Shown: piece by piece, positions 1-8,811 of the stretch
Numbering within the stretch: the first letter of the stretch is position 1
How the letters are laid out: each line of letters starts with the position of its first letter
DNA from: an uncultured Monoglobus sp.
GTDB lineage: Bacteria; Bacillota; Clostridia; Monoglobales; Monoglobaceae
Direction: 5' to 3'
NCBI GenBank assembly: GCA_947630135.1
Contig: CANRGH010000022.1
Coordinates: 1 to 38,009, forward strand
Length of the DNA stretch: 38,009 nt
Program-made: the position numbers and the translations under genes
The notes under the pieces: model-generated
The model's database searches: none
The model's input: the letters and a program-made list of their open reading frames with translations, nothing else
What the model was told of the DNA's origin: nothing

Positions 1-45
1 CCGCCTTAAAATTTTATCTTACCTATATTTTACCATAAAATACAG

Positions 46-75
46 AAAAAGCCCAGTCTTTTCTGAGCTTTTTCT
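46..75. terminator. Hairpin with A/T flanks, likely bidirectional terminator
   Basis: An imperfect inverted repeat (AAAAAGCCCAG / CTGAGCTTTTT, one mismatch) is flanked by an A-run on one side and a T-run on the other, so it can end transcription from either strand. It lies beyond the first terminator of the giant minus-strand gene and may serve a convergent gene outside the window. Confidence 0.5.
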
Positions 76-94
76 TCTCTTTTTCGACAGTCTG

Positions 95-124
95 AAAAGT
101 CCGGATCATTTTCCGGACTTTTTT
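95..124 (-). terminator. Rho-independent terminator of the SLH giant gene
   Basis: A near-perfect stem AAAAGTCCGGA / TCCGGACTTTT with a short loop is followed by Ts in either direction. It lies immediately downstream of the minus-strand stop codon at 135, which fits a terminator for that gene. Confidence 0.75.
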
Positions 125-134
125 GCGTATTTAA

Positions 135-3100
135 TCACTGCTCGGGATTTATATATCTGATAAGCATCACCGCGGCTTCGGCTCGGGTTATATCGGATTG
201 CGGACGCAGGGTGTTGTCCTCATATCCGCTTATTATTTCCTCGCCGCACGCCCACGCGACCGCGGGCAGCGCGTATTCCGAAACATCCCGATAATCGGCA
301 TATCCCAAAATGTCGGTGCTTTCCGCCGCGCTCACATCGCTTCCGACGTGCTTCGCGTATCTCCAGAGTATCGCCGCCGCCTGCTCGCGCGTTACCGTGT
401 CATTCGGACCGAAGGTTCCGTCGCCGTAGCCCTCGATCACTCCCGTGTTTGTGCCCCAGGTGATCGCCGAGGCGTAATACTCGCTTTGGTCAACGTCGCT
501 GTATATCAGCTCGATCGGCGAATTCGCGCCGTCAAGCCTGCTCAATATGCAGGTGAACATTCCGCGTGTCAAATCATCGTCGGGCTCGAAGGTCGTGTCA
601 GTTTCACCGACCATCAATCCTCTGCCGTAGATCTCCGCGACCGCCTGATAGTACCAGTCGTCGGACTTGACGTCCGCGAACGGGAGTCCGGTGGCTTCCG
701 AAATATCCGGGCCGAATGTCTCGGTCGGCAGATCGGGAGCTTTTGTTTCTGCGGCGTCAGGAGCCGGCGTTGCCGAAGGCGCGGCCATGGGCGCAGAATT
801 TCCGGTCGAAAATCCCGAATTGCTTACCGTTCCTCCTCCGCCGTAGCTCGGCCTTGAAGCGGGAGACGCAGTCGCTGTCGGGCTCGGCGCTGCCGAAGGT
901 TCGGGTGCAGCCGTCGCAGTGGGCTCGGGTGCTGCCGAAGGCTCGGTTGTGGCCGTCGCCGTGGGCTCGGGTGCCGCCGAAGGCTCGGTTGTGGCCGTCG
1001 CCGTGGGCTCGGGCGCTGCCGAAGGCTCGGTTGTGGCCGTCGCTGTAGGCTCGGGCGCTGCCGAAGGTTCGGTTGTTGCCGTTGCCGTGGGCTCGGGTAC
1101 CGCCGAAGGTTCAGTTGTTGCCGTTGCCGTGGGCTCGGGTACCGCCGAAGGTTCGGTTGTCGCCGTTGCCGCGGGCTCGCTTACGAATGTATAAGGATCC
1201 GATGCCTCGCCGGAGCCCGACGCGAATTCAACAGAGGACAAATCCAGATAGAACGCCGGACGGACGCCAACATATGAGAGTTCGGCGCTGCCGCTGCCTG
1301 TGCGGCCGGGCGAGTAAACATAGCGAACATCATAACCCAGACCGGCAAGCGGAGTGCGGAGCCAATAATGCCATTTTTGACCCGCGGCCAATCTGCCGTT
1401 ATCCGTGTATTCACTGTTTGCCGCGCACTCGGCGGTGAGCTCGCCTATATAATAATCCTCGCCCAGAACATTTCCGTTGTTGTATACCTCGCTCAACTGC
1501 TTAACGTCAAGCAGGAACATCCTGTCGGTCACATACTCGGCGTATGCGTCGTCGAAATTCGCAGCGACCTTTGCCGCCTCGTATTCGTACCTGTGCGGTT
1601 CGGTGCCGATTTCCGCCATACCGGCCTCATATTCGGGATATGCCAGAACAGATTTCTGCTCAACCGTCTTTATCGCGCTCAATTCGGTCGGCGTAAAGTT
1701 CGTCAAAAATCCGGCTTCGGTGTGATAGGCGTTAAAGCCTTCCCATACATGCTCGCTGTCCGGCGGGTTTCCGCAAAGCCATTCCACAGCGCCTGCGGGA
1801 GCCTCGGAATTAAGCCATGAACGAATATTGCTGTCGGCCCAATAGTTTGAGGCGAAGGACTCTCTGTAAGGACTGCGGCTGTGAGAGCCTGACGCCGTAT
1901 TTTCTCCGCCAGCCGCGTCGAACGGCTTCAGGCAAATTATCTTGTCTGCAAGCATCAGAGAGCCGTTTTCATCCGTGTCAACGCATCTCCATAAGATCGG
2001 TGCGCCGTAATATGTGCCCATTCTCAAATAACTGCCCGGTTCTATTCCGTCAGGCGCCGGGCCCGGTTTCGCCGAAGGCTCAACCGTTGCTGTCGCAGTG
2101 GGCTCGGGCGCTGCCGAAGGTTCGATTGTCGCCGTTGCAGTAGGCTCGGACGTTATCGAAGGCTCGGTTGTGGCCGTTGCTGTCGGGCTCGGCGAAGGTT
2201 CAGTTGTGGCCGTTGCAGTAGGACTCGGCTCCGCCGAAGGTTCGGTTGTGGCCGTCGCGCTCGGGCTCGGCTCTGCCGAAGGTTCGATTGTTGCCGTTGC
2301 TGTCGGGCTCGGCTCTGCCGAAGGCTCGGTTGTTGCCGTTGCCGTAGGCGTGGGCGTTGCCTCACCGGGCTGCGGCAGTGTTCCACTCGTTGGTGTCGGA
2401 CTCGGTTCCGCCGAAGGTTCTGCTGTCGCTGTCGCTGTGGGTTCGGGCGTTCCCGAAGGTTCAACCGTTGCCGTTGCTGTCGGGCTCGGCGTTCCCGAAG
2501 GTTCGGTTGTTGCCGTTGCCGTAGGCTCGTGCGCCGCCGAAGGTTCGGTTGTGGCCGTCGCACTCGGGCTCGGCTCTGCCGAAGGTTCGGTTGTCGCCGT
2601 CGCAGTAGGCGTGGGCGTTGCCTCGCCGGGCTGTGGCAGTGTTCCACTCGTTGGTGTCGGACTTGGTTCCGCCGAAGGTTCAACTGTCGCCGTCGCTGTC
2701 GGGCTCGGCTCTGCCGAAGGCTCAACCGTCGCTGTTGCTGTGGGTTCGGGCGTTTCCGAAGGCTCAACCGTCGCCGTGGCAGTAGGTTCGGGTGTTGCCG
2801 AAGGTTCTATTGTCGCCGTCGGGGTGGGCTCGGGTGTCGCGGTGGGTTCCGGCTCGGAACAAACCGTTATCGCTCCGTCAAACAGCTTAATATCCGTGTC
2901 GCCCCCATCTTCCATGGCTGCGGCCGCGTCGCTGATCATTATTTTGTACTCTCCGTCAGGCGCGTTCTCTTTTACCTTAAATTCTATCAGGAATAACTCT
3001 TCGTCGACCGGCACGTCTCCCGAGCAGCGTATCGTCACGCTTCCCTCGCCGATCACCGCCGACATCGACGCGGCAACACCCTCCGCCGCCATAACGGATA

Positions 3101-6100
3101 CGCACTCAAGCGCTTCGCTGTCAAAATTCAATGTCAGGCGGTAGTTTTTAACCTTGCTGTCCGCCAGCAGATATACCGGCATCAGCAACTCCTCGCCGGC
3201 TTTGCCGTCCACATATCCGGGCGTCAGCAATATCTCCTCGGGCGGCCTCGTCTTAACCGTGTATTCCGCCGAGGACGTATCGCTGTATTTAAAGCCCTTC
3301 TTGACCGCGATCGCCTTTATCGTCACGTTTTGCGTTATCGCTATTCCTCCGTTATAGAGCTTCGCGTTCTCCGACGTCAGCGTGGCCTCGGTCGTGTAGT
3401 ATATATCGGCTCCCTCGGTGGCACAACTCAGCGTTACTATGGTTCCGTTGTCAACCTCTCCCGACGGATAATTGAACGTGGGCGCGCTGACGGTCGCGAC
3501 CTCGATCATCTTCTCCGCCGTCTCGCTCGTCGTCATGCTTTCCTTGACGGCTATGGCCTTAATCTCCGTCGTCTCGCTCAGGGTGAACGGTTCCGAATAG
3601 AGCGGGCTGTTTCCGTCGGGCTCGGTTCCGTCTATGGTGTAGCGGATCTCCGCGCCCTCGGTCGCGCATGTGAGTGTGACCTTTTTTCCGTCATAATAGT
3701 CCGCCGCGCTTATCACAGGTTTCTCAACTGTTGCGGGAGGCGCGGGTTCCAGCACCGTGACGGTAAACTCCGCCGTATGGCCCTCGTATGTGACTGTTAT
3801 CTTCTGCTCTCCCGCCTCGTTTGGCAGAGCGCTTATCTCACATTCGCTTATATCTATCTCTTTGCTCGTGTTATTGTTATAGCTTGCCGTGACGGTCAAT
3901 CCTGTCGTGTCAAGCGTCTCGCCTTTCGTGTATTCCAGTCTGTCGGGCAATTGCGTGATCTCTATTCCCGTCACCGACTTCGCCTCAACCTTTATCTTAA
4001 ACTCGGCCGTGAATTTTCCGTATGTGACTGTCACGGTCTGCTCGCCCGGTTTAGTCGCGTCATATCCCGACAATGTGTAATCGGTTATCTCTACCGTGGA
4101 GCCGTCGGGATATACCGCCTCAACGACAAGGCCGCTTGTGTCAAGAGGCGTGCCCTCGACAACCGTTGTTTTGGTCGGCTCTGACTTGATTTGTATTTCC
4201 GATACGGTAAGCTTCGGCAGTGTCTCGGTCACTGTGCCGTAATCCGAGTTATACTCCTGCGATCCGCCGCTGCTCGAGGTGGGCTTGGTCTCCGCGCCCG
4301 GCGTCCAGAAATCTGTGTCGGTAAGCTCCGGCAGCTCATAAGACTCAACGCTGTCGCATCCCAGGCAGTGTCTTTCGGCCGTTCCCTTGTCGGTTTGGGT
4401 CGGATCCTTTGTTATCTCCCACTCGCCGTATTTATGGCTTACTTTAAAGTCGCAGGTCGCCGTGGTTGCCGGATAGATACCGACATCGGGGAATGTGGCC
4501 TGTATCGTATACTCGCCCGCGGTTTGCGGTAACTCTTCCGAATACGTCGAATCATCGGCGTCCTTTTCCTTAAACAAGTATGTCACATCCTCAATGTTGT
4601 AAATCCCGGATACTACTACCGGAGGAGTCATTCCCAATCTTCCGCAGTAATAGTCGGACATTTTCACGGATGTTTCTCCGCTTTCATCGTATATGCTCGC
4701 CGGGAATTCAAGCTTAACTTCTTCTTTTGCTCCGTCAATACTGTAATACTCCGCGTCATCTCCGTAAAGAGTGGTTTCGGTAATATTCACGGTTTCATAA
4801 TCGCCGACTTCGTCCGAGGGGAACTCTCCCGCCGCTATGGCGATAACATCATCGTCTCCTGTGTTCAGCGGCACCAGAAGAAGCTCGGCGTCGGGCGTTC
4901 CGTCATACACCTTGCTTATCGCCATCACCGAATATTCGATCGGCTTTTGCTTCATAACAACCGTTATCTCGTTGCTGTCGCTGCCCGAAAGGTTCACGCT
5001 GCCGCCGTATTCGGCGCGTATTTTGTTTTCTCCTATGGCGAACCGCTTATCTGCCGTTATTTTGAGTGTCGCGCTGCCGCTGTCTTTGGTTTGGTTGGTG
5101 TATTCAACATCGGCCGTTCCAAGCAACGTGTCGCCAAGATAGAAGTTGACCGCGTCGGTCACCGCCATGAGGCTTATGCCCGAGTCAGCTCTCGAAACCT
5201 GCGCCGTCAGCGTCAGAGGCTCGCCGTAGGTCACTTCTTGGTCGGCCGTAGTCTCAACATGCGACGCCCTTGTTCTGATCGACAGTCTCACCAGCAGCTC
5301 AACGTCTTCTGTTCCGTATTCGTTAATGCTCATAAGCGCGAAGGCCGGCTCTTTCTCTTTGGCTGTGATCCTAATGTTGTATTCGCCCATAGTCAGGCCC
5401 TTGGGGATAAGCAGAGTGCTGCCGCCCGTTATTATCGCTCCGGTCTTGCCGTCGTCGGTTATCTCATATGTGAAGTTTCCTTTGGATGAAACACCCTCTT
5501 TGGCATAGGATATGTAATTGTCAAGGTCGGTTGTTATAGCCGGGTCGTAGCCCTCATCGGCATTAAGCTTGATGACCTCGCTCTCGCCTCCGAACTTCAC
5601 TTTGCCCACCGGGTATAACGTCAGGTCTTTAGTCACCTGAGTCTCAGCGGTGAATTCATCGTACGGCTCGCTCGCAGTCGTTGACCACTTTGCGAACACC
5701 TGTGCGTCGTCCTCTGTGGGCAGTTCGGGAAGCGTTATCGTGCCGTCGTAGTTCACATATTGAGGCGCAAATTTCGTCTCACTTCCGCCGACATTGAATT
5801 TGACCTCATAAACCTGTTTGTTTATGTCACCCGACGGAACGGGATAATCATCCGTTCCTATCGTCTGGCCCCATATCGGGTTGGCGCCGCCGCTTTGGAG
5901 CAGGTGCGCGACCGAGCCGATTTTAAGCTCATCCGCGGTCTTGGACAGTGCGCCGCTTCCGCCCATGCCGCCTGCTCCTCTTCTGCTTGTGGTGTTCAGA
6001 TAATAGCTGTTTATCACTTGGTTATTGCCGCCGCTGCTGCCGCCCGTGACAGCGCCTATTGTGCTCGGCATGCCCTGCATACTCCACATGACTACATTGC

Positions 6101-6377
6101 CCACATTCAGACAATTCTTTATCACTGCGGAAGCGTTCGTATTGCTGTCCGTTTCAAGCAGACCGACGATACCTCCGATTCTTTCAACAGTATTCGGCGC
6201 CGAAACAGAGCAGTCATTGCGGCAGTTTTCGACCGTGCCGCCGCGGAGCACGGCAGCAATACCGCCAACGTATTTACTTCCTTCAACGGAACCGGAGACG
6301 GTCAGATTTTTAACCATTCCGCCGGTAACGCATCCGAACAGACCGTAATAATCCTTTTCGGATCTTCTCATATACAA
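135..6377 (-). CDS. Giant SLH surface protein, segment 4 of 4 (C-terminal part: GLUG, Ig-like, cohesin-like, DUF6273-like, SLH)
   Basis: This is the 2080-codon C-terminal segment of a giant wall-anchored protein. The true frame continues upstream to about 6490, where one base appears to be missing; the Met at 6377 is internal, with no ribosome binding site. Seen in order: two or three GLUG-type repeats (residues 1-120), a Listeria-Bacteroides-type repeat (about 186-258), an Ig-like region (about 368-475), a YDG-like region (about 476-555), a Cys-x-x-Cys module (about 647-683), two Big_3-like Ig domains (about 725-876), two chitobiase-C-like domains (about 887-1040), a cohesin-like domain (about 1051-1170), a Thr/Pro/Glu linker, a DUF6273-like domain (about 1443-1730), a second linker, and three SLH domains (about 1899-2080). 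SLH domains bind secondary wall polymers, so the protein should sit on the cell surface. Domain names are from recognition, not a search. Substrate or ligand is unknown. Confidence 0.85.
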   Translation of the reverse strand: MYMRRSEKDYYGLFGCVTGGMVKNLTVSGSVEGSKYVGGIAAVLRGGTVENCRNDCSVSAPNTVERIGGIVGLLETDSNTNASAVIKNCLNVGNVVMWSMQGMPSTIGAVTGGSSGGNNQVINSYYLNTTSRRGAGGMGGSGALSKTADELKIGSVAHLLQSGGANPIWGQTIGTDDYPVPSGDINKQVYEVKFNVGGSETKFAPQYVNYDGTITLPELPTEDDAQVFAKWSTTASEPYDEFTAETQVTKDLTLYPVGKVKFGGESEVIKLNADEGYDPAITTDLDNYISYAKEGVSSKGNFTYEITDDGKTGAIITGGSTLLIPKGLTMGEYNIRITAKEKEPAFALMSINEYGTEDVELLVRLSIRTRASHVETTADQEVTYGEPLTLTAQVSRADSGISLMAVTDAVNFYLGDTLLGTADVEYTNQTKDSGSATLKITADKRFAIGENKIRAEYGGSVNLSGSDSNEITVVMKQKPIEYSVMAISKVYDGTPDAELLLVPLNTGDDDVIAIAAGEFPSDEVGDYETVNITETTLYGDDAEYYSIDGAKEEVKLEFPASIYDESGETSVKMSDYYCGRLGMTPPVVVSGIYNIEDVTYLFKEKDADDSTYSEELPQTAGEYTIQATFPDVGIYPATTATCDFKVSHKYGEWEITKDPTQTDKGTAERHCLGCDSVESYELPELTDTDFWTPGAETKPTSSSGGSQEYNSDYGTVTETLPKLTVSEIQIKSEPTKTTVVEGTPLDTSGLVVEAVYPDGSTVEITDYTLSGYDATKPGEQTVTVTYGKFTAEFKIKVEAKSVTGIEITQLPDRLEYTKGETLDTTGLTVTASYNNNTSKEIDISECEISALPNEAGEQKITVTYEGHTAEFTVTVLEPAPPATVEKPVISAADYYDGKKVTLTCATEGAEIRYTIDGTEPDGNSPLYSEPFTLSETTEIKAIAVKESMTTSETAEKMIEVATVSAPTFNYPSGEVDNGTIVTLSCATEGADIYYTTEATLTSENAKLYNGGIAITQNVTIKAIAVKKGFKYSDTSSAEYTVKTRPPEEILLTPGYVDGKAGEELLMPVYLLADSKVKNYRLTLNFDSEALECVSVMAAEGVAASMSAVIGEGSVTIRCSGDVPVDEELFLIEFKVKENAPDGEYKIMISDAAAAMEDGGDTDIKLFDGAITVCSEPEPTATPEPTPTATIEPSATPEPTATATVEPSETPEPTATATVEPSAEPSPTATATVEPSAEPSPTPTSGTLPQPGEATPTPTATATTEPSAEPSPSATATTEPSAAHEPTATATTEPSGTPSPTATATVEPSGTPEPTATATAEPSAEPSPTPTSGTLPQPGEATPTPTATATTEPSAEPSPTATATIEPSAEPSPSATATTEPSAEPSPTATATTEPSPSPTATATTEPSITSEPTATATIEPSAAPEPTATATVEPSAKPGPAPDGIEPGSYLRMGTYYGAPILWRCVDTDENGSLMLADKIICLKPFDAAGGENTASGSHSRSPYRESFASNYWADSNIRSWLNSEAPAGAVEWLCGNPPDSEHVWEGFNAYHTEAGFLTNFTPTELSAIKTVEQKSVLAYPEYEAGMAEIGTEPHRYEYEAAKVAANFDDAYAEYVTDRMFLLDVKQLSEVYNNGNVLGEDYYIGELTAECAANSEYTDNGRLAAGQKWHYWLRTPLAGLGYDVRYVYSPGRTGSGSAELSYVGVRPAFYLDLSSVEFASGSGEASDPYTFVSEPAATATTEPSAVPEPTATATTEPSAVPEPTATATTEPSAAPEPTATATTEPSAAPEPTATATTEPSAAPEPTATATTEPSAAPEPTATAAPEPSAAPSPTATASPASRPSYGGGGTVSNSGFSTGNSAPMAAPSATPAPDAAETKAPDLPTETFGPDISEATGLPFADVKSDDWYYQAVAEIYGRGLMVGETDTTFEPDDDLTRGMFTCILSRLDGANSPIELIYSDVDQSEYYASAITWGTNTGVIEGYGDGTFGPNDTVTREQAAAILWRYAKHVGSDVSAAESTDILGYADYRDVSEYALPAVAWACGEEIISGYEDNTLRPQSDITRAEAAVMLIRYINPEQ
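872..1187 (-). repeat. Tandem repeat coding a Thr/Pro/Glu linker (second linker)
   Basis: About eight near-identical units of roughly 42 bp encode the pattern EPTATATTEPSAxP between the DUF6273-like domain and the C-terminal tail. Such linkers are typical spacers in wall-anchored proteins and are prone to unit gain or loss. All units are multiples of three, so changes would alter spacing, not frame. Confidence 0.85.
2055..2868 (-). repeat. Long tandem repeat coding a Thr/Pro/Ser/Glu linker (first linker)
   Basis: About 270 codons of degenerate TATATTEPSAEPSP-type units separate the cohesin-like domain from the DUF6273-like domain. Within it a larger block containing the motif SGTLPQPGEA occurs twice, near 2344-2420 and 2605-2680 (spacing about 261 bp), which shows a segmental duplication. 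Repeats of this kind often collapse in assemblies, so the true unit number may differ. Confidence 0.85.
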
Positions 6378-6487
6378 TCCGCTTATCGTATGTCCGTTGC
6401 CGTCGAATACGCCTATGAACGGGTGCTCCGCGTCGCTGCCGATTGGCGTCCATTGCTGCTTGCCATTTCCGTATCTTTCCGACAGGT

Positions 6488-7819
6488 CTATATCATTCTA
6501 AGTTTAAAGTACGAGCCGCGGCCGCCGTCGTTTACAATTTCCCTGACTGATTCAAGCGTATCAAGATCGGGGATCTCATAAGGAACTTCGGGCGTGCCGT
6601 TTCCGAGCAATCCTATCTCGGGATTATTGATAAGCGTCGGTCTTCCCAAAAGCGCGTTTTGCTTCCAAGTGTCGGTTCCCAGCCTGCCGGCAAAACTTTC
6701 CGTTACGAAATCCTCCTCGCTTATCGTTTCTATGCCCGAGCCGTCTCCGGAGCCGCACGCGCTTTGAGCTGCGGTACTCAGATAATATACTTTCTCGCTG
6801 TTGTTTGCGTTTGAAATTCCGTAAACAGCTCCAACGTTTGAGTTTCCCGTGACCGCGCCGTAGTTGTAACTATTGACACAGCGCGCGCTGCCGTTCGACA
6901 AAACGGTGTCGATCTCCCGATTTCCCGCTATGCCGCCGATATTCTCTTCTCCGGTGACGGTTCCCGCGTTATACGAGTTTATAATTCGGCCGGTGTCGTG
7001 TCCCGCGATTCCGCCCACGTTTGTTTTTCCGCTTACCGCGCCTATGTTGTATGTCTCCATTATGAAGTCTAACGGATTGTTTTGATAGAATCCCGAAATT
7101 CCGCCCACGCTGTCTTTTCCGTCAACCTTGCCGCTGTTCGCGCATGATCTTATCCCAAGACCGTAGGTGCCGGAGGCGGCGATGCCTCCCGTGAAGTCCC
7201 CGCCGTGAATATCACCGCTGTTGCTGCAGTCGGTTATATAAGACATACTTACCATGTCCGCGTATCCGACTATGCCGCCCGTATAAAGTACGCCCGAGAC
7301 GCTGTTATTGTTTGTGCTGTTTTCTATCGCCGCATCAGATGCGTGCGTATAATAATACCCCGCGATGCCGCCGGTGTTTTCACCGCTGCCCGTGATCGTG
7401 CCTCCACCCGCGATATAGCAGTTTGTTATTTCAAAATTTTTCGCGCTGCCGACGATGCCGCCGACATTTTTGCCGCCCGTAACGTCAACGCCCGTGAGCA
7501 AATAGCTGTTTGAGACAGTCTCATCTTCGCTCGATCCCGTGATACCGCCGACGTTGTCTCCCTCGCCGCTCACGGACGCGCCGACTCCGCAGCTTACTAT
7601 ATAGCCGTTTGCGGCGCGGCCCGTAATGCCGCCGACATCAGAGGTGCCGCTGACCTCGGCGGTGTTTTGGCAGTTCTCGACTATCGCCGTCGCGGTTTCT
7701 CCCGCGATGCCTCCGGTGTAATTGCCGCCCTTTACAGCGCCCGAGTTTGTGCAGCCTCCTATCATGGAGCTGTTGTCTAAATTTTCCTCGGGATTTTCCG
7801 CTACTGCTCCGCCGCTCAT
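6488..7819 (-). CDS. Giant SLH surface protein, segment 3 of 4 (GLUG repeats)
   Basis: This is an open segment made almost wholly of GLUG-type repeats, with the recurring pattern VGGIAG...NC.N.G.V (about a dozen copies), ending in a linker of the type LGNGTPEVPYEIPDLDTLE that recurs between the GLUG blocks. The Met at 7819 is internal: the same frame is open and homologous back to about 7870, and no ribosome binding site precedes it. At the other end the frame stops at 6488, while the next frame continues the expected sequence (NDIDLSERYG, then TPIGSDAEHPF). The reading is therefore one protein interrupted, not an independent gene. GLUG repeats are common in Clostridia and Bacteroidetes adhesin-like surface proteins; their ligand is mostly unknown. 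Confidence 0.75.
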   Translation of the reverse strand: MSGGAVAENPEENLDNSSMIGGCTNSGAVKGGNYTGGIAGETATAIVENCQNTAEVSGTSDVGGITGRAANGYIVSCGVGASVSGEGDNVGGITGSSEDETVSNSYLLTGVDVTGGKNVGGIVGSAKNFEITNCYIAGGGTITGSGENTGGIAGYYYTHASDAAIENSTNNNSVSGVLYTGGIVGYADMVSMSYITDCSNSGDIHGGDFTGGIAASGTYGLGIRSCANSGKVDGKDSVGGISGFYQNNPLDFIMETYNIGAVSGKTNVGGIAGHDTGRIINSYNAGTVTGEENIGGIAGNREIDTVLSNGSARCVNSYNYGAVTGNSNVGAVYGISNANNSEKVYYLSTAAQSACGSGDGSGIETISEEDFVTESFAGRLGTDTWKQNALLGRPTLINNPEIGLLGNGTPEVPYEIPDLDTLESVREIVNDGGRGSYFKLRMI

Positions 7820-7854
7820 GTTTCCGGCGATTCCGCCAACGTGCTCGCCGCCGC

Positions 7855-8811
7855 TTACCGGCGCGCCGCTGCTCCGCCGCCTGTGCCTATTTCGCCGACA
7901 ATTCCGCCAACGCAGTTTCCGCTAGACGTGATCGACGAGGTAATGTTTTCGTAATTTTTATGCACGGTGCAGAGCGACAGCAGATTGTTTCCGTATTTTC
8001 CCGCAATACCACCAATGTAATTTCCGTCTGAGTTGATCGTCACGGCGCTGCCGCAAAGCGACAGACTGCCCGAGCATTCGCCCGTGATTCCTCCGACGTA
8101 ATCCGCGTCGAGGCGGCTTTCTCCGCCTAATAAGGTATTCTCCGCGACTAAGCCTTTTGCGGTAATGTCCCCGGCGGCAAAGCAGTTGTACATCCGGCCG
8201 TCGCAATTTCCCGCGATGAATCCGACATGATCGGCGGTGCAGTTTATATTGCCCGAAACCGACAGATTCATAACGGTTCCGCCCTCGCCGACGCTCGCGA
8301 ACAGGCCTAAGTGCGAGGGGTATCCGGTTATTAAGCCGAGTAAGATGTTGACGGAACTGATATCCTTTATGTAAAGTCCGTTTATCTTGTGTCCGCCGCC
8401 GTCAAGCGTGCCGCGGAACGGTACCGCCTCGCTGCCTATGGGATCCCAGGACGCCGCCCACTCGCCGTATTTTTCGGACAGGTCTATATCGCTTGTTATT
8501 TCGAAATACTCGCCCTCTCCCTTGCCGCTGTTTATATAATCGCGGAAACGCTCAAACGAGGAAAGGTTCGTTATTAAATACGGATCTTCCTCGGTGCCGT
8601 CGCCCGGTAAAAGAGTTTCGGGATTTTCGCAAAGTATCGGCCTTCTCAAAGCGGCTGAGTCCGCCCATGCGCCGCCGTCCCGCGCGCTGACGCCGTTGTT
8701 CAGCTTCTCCGCCAGAGTTTTGAAGTCGTCTTCTGTGGTCATTCCGGTTTGATCCTTGGAATCGTAAACGCCGTAATTGATACGACCGGTTTGGGGGATC
8801 GGGGGGGTCAA
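7855..8811 (-). CDS. Giant SLH surface protein, segment 2 of 4 (GLUG repeats)
   Basis: This open segment starts inside the previous one in another frame and has no ribosome binding site. It carries a linker (LLPGDGTEEDPYLITNLSSF), an opening strand region (DIDLSEKYGEWAASWDPIGS) and GLUG repeats (GLFASVGEGG, VGFIAGNCDG, VGGITGECSG, IGGIAGKYG). These match in style and order the blocks in segments 1 and 3. It ends at 7855 in a GC-rich GCCGCTGCTCCGCCGCC stretch, where a frame change of one base restores the reading VSGGEHVGGIAGNMSGG into segment 3. The upstream junction lies at runs of seven and five C (coding strand) near 8795-8812; removing one C joins segments 1 and 2. Confidence 0.7.
   Translation of the reverse strand: MTPPIPQTGRINYGVYDSKDQTGMTTEDDFKTLAEKLNNGVSARDGGAWADSAALRRPILCENPETLLPGDGTEEDPYLITNLSSFERFRDYINSGKGEGEYFEITSDIDLSEKYGEWAASWDPIGSEAVPFRGTLDGGGHKINGLYIKDISSVNILLGLITGYPSHLGLFASVGEGGTVMNLSVSGNINCTADHVGFIAGNCDGRMYNCFAAGDITAKGLVAENTLLGGESRLDADYVGGITGECSGSLSLCGSAVTINSDGNYIGGIAGKYGNNLLSLCTVHKNYENITSSITSSGNCVGGIVGEIGTGGGAAARR

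Noticed and set aside
872..2868. Regular repeats resembling a CRISPR array
   Set aside because: Units are adjacent and degenerate, in frame with a protein linker, and there are no unique spacers.
2098..3144. Long plus-strand open frame rich in VAVAVG repeats
   Set aside because: It is the antisense of the Thr/Pro linker and cohesin-like region of the SLH gene; it stays open only because of repeat codon periodicity, and it has no ribosome binding site.
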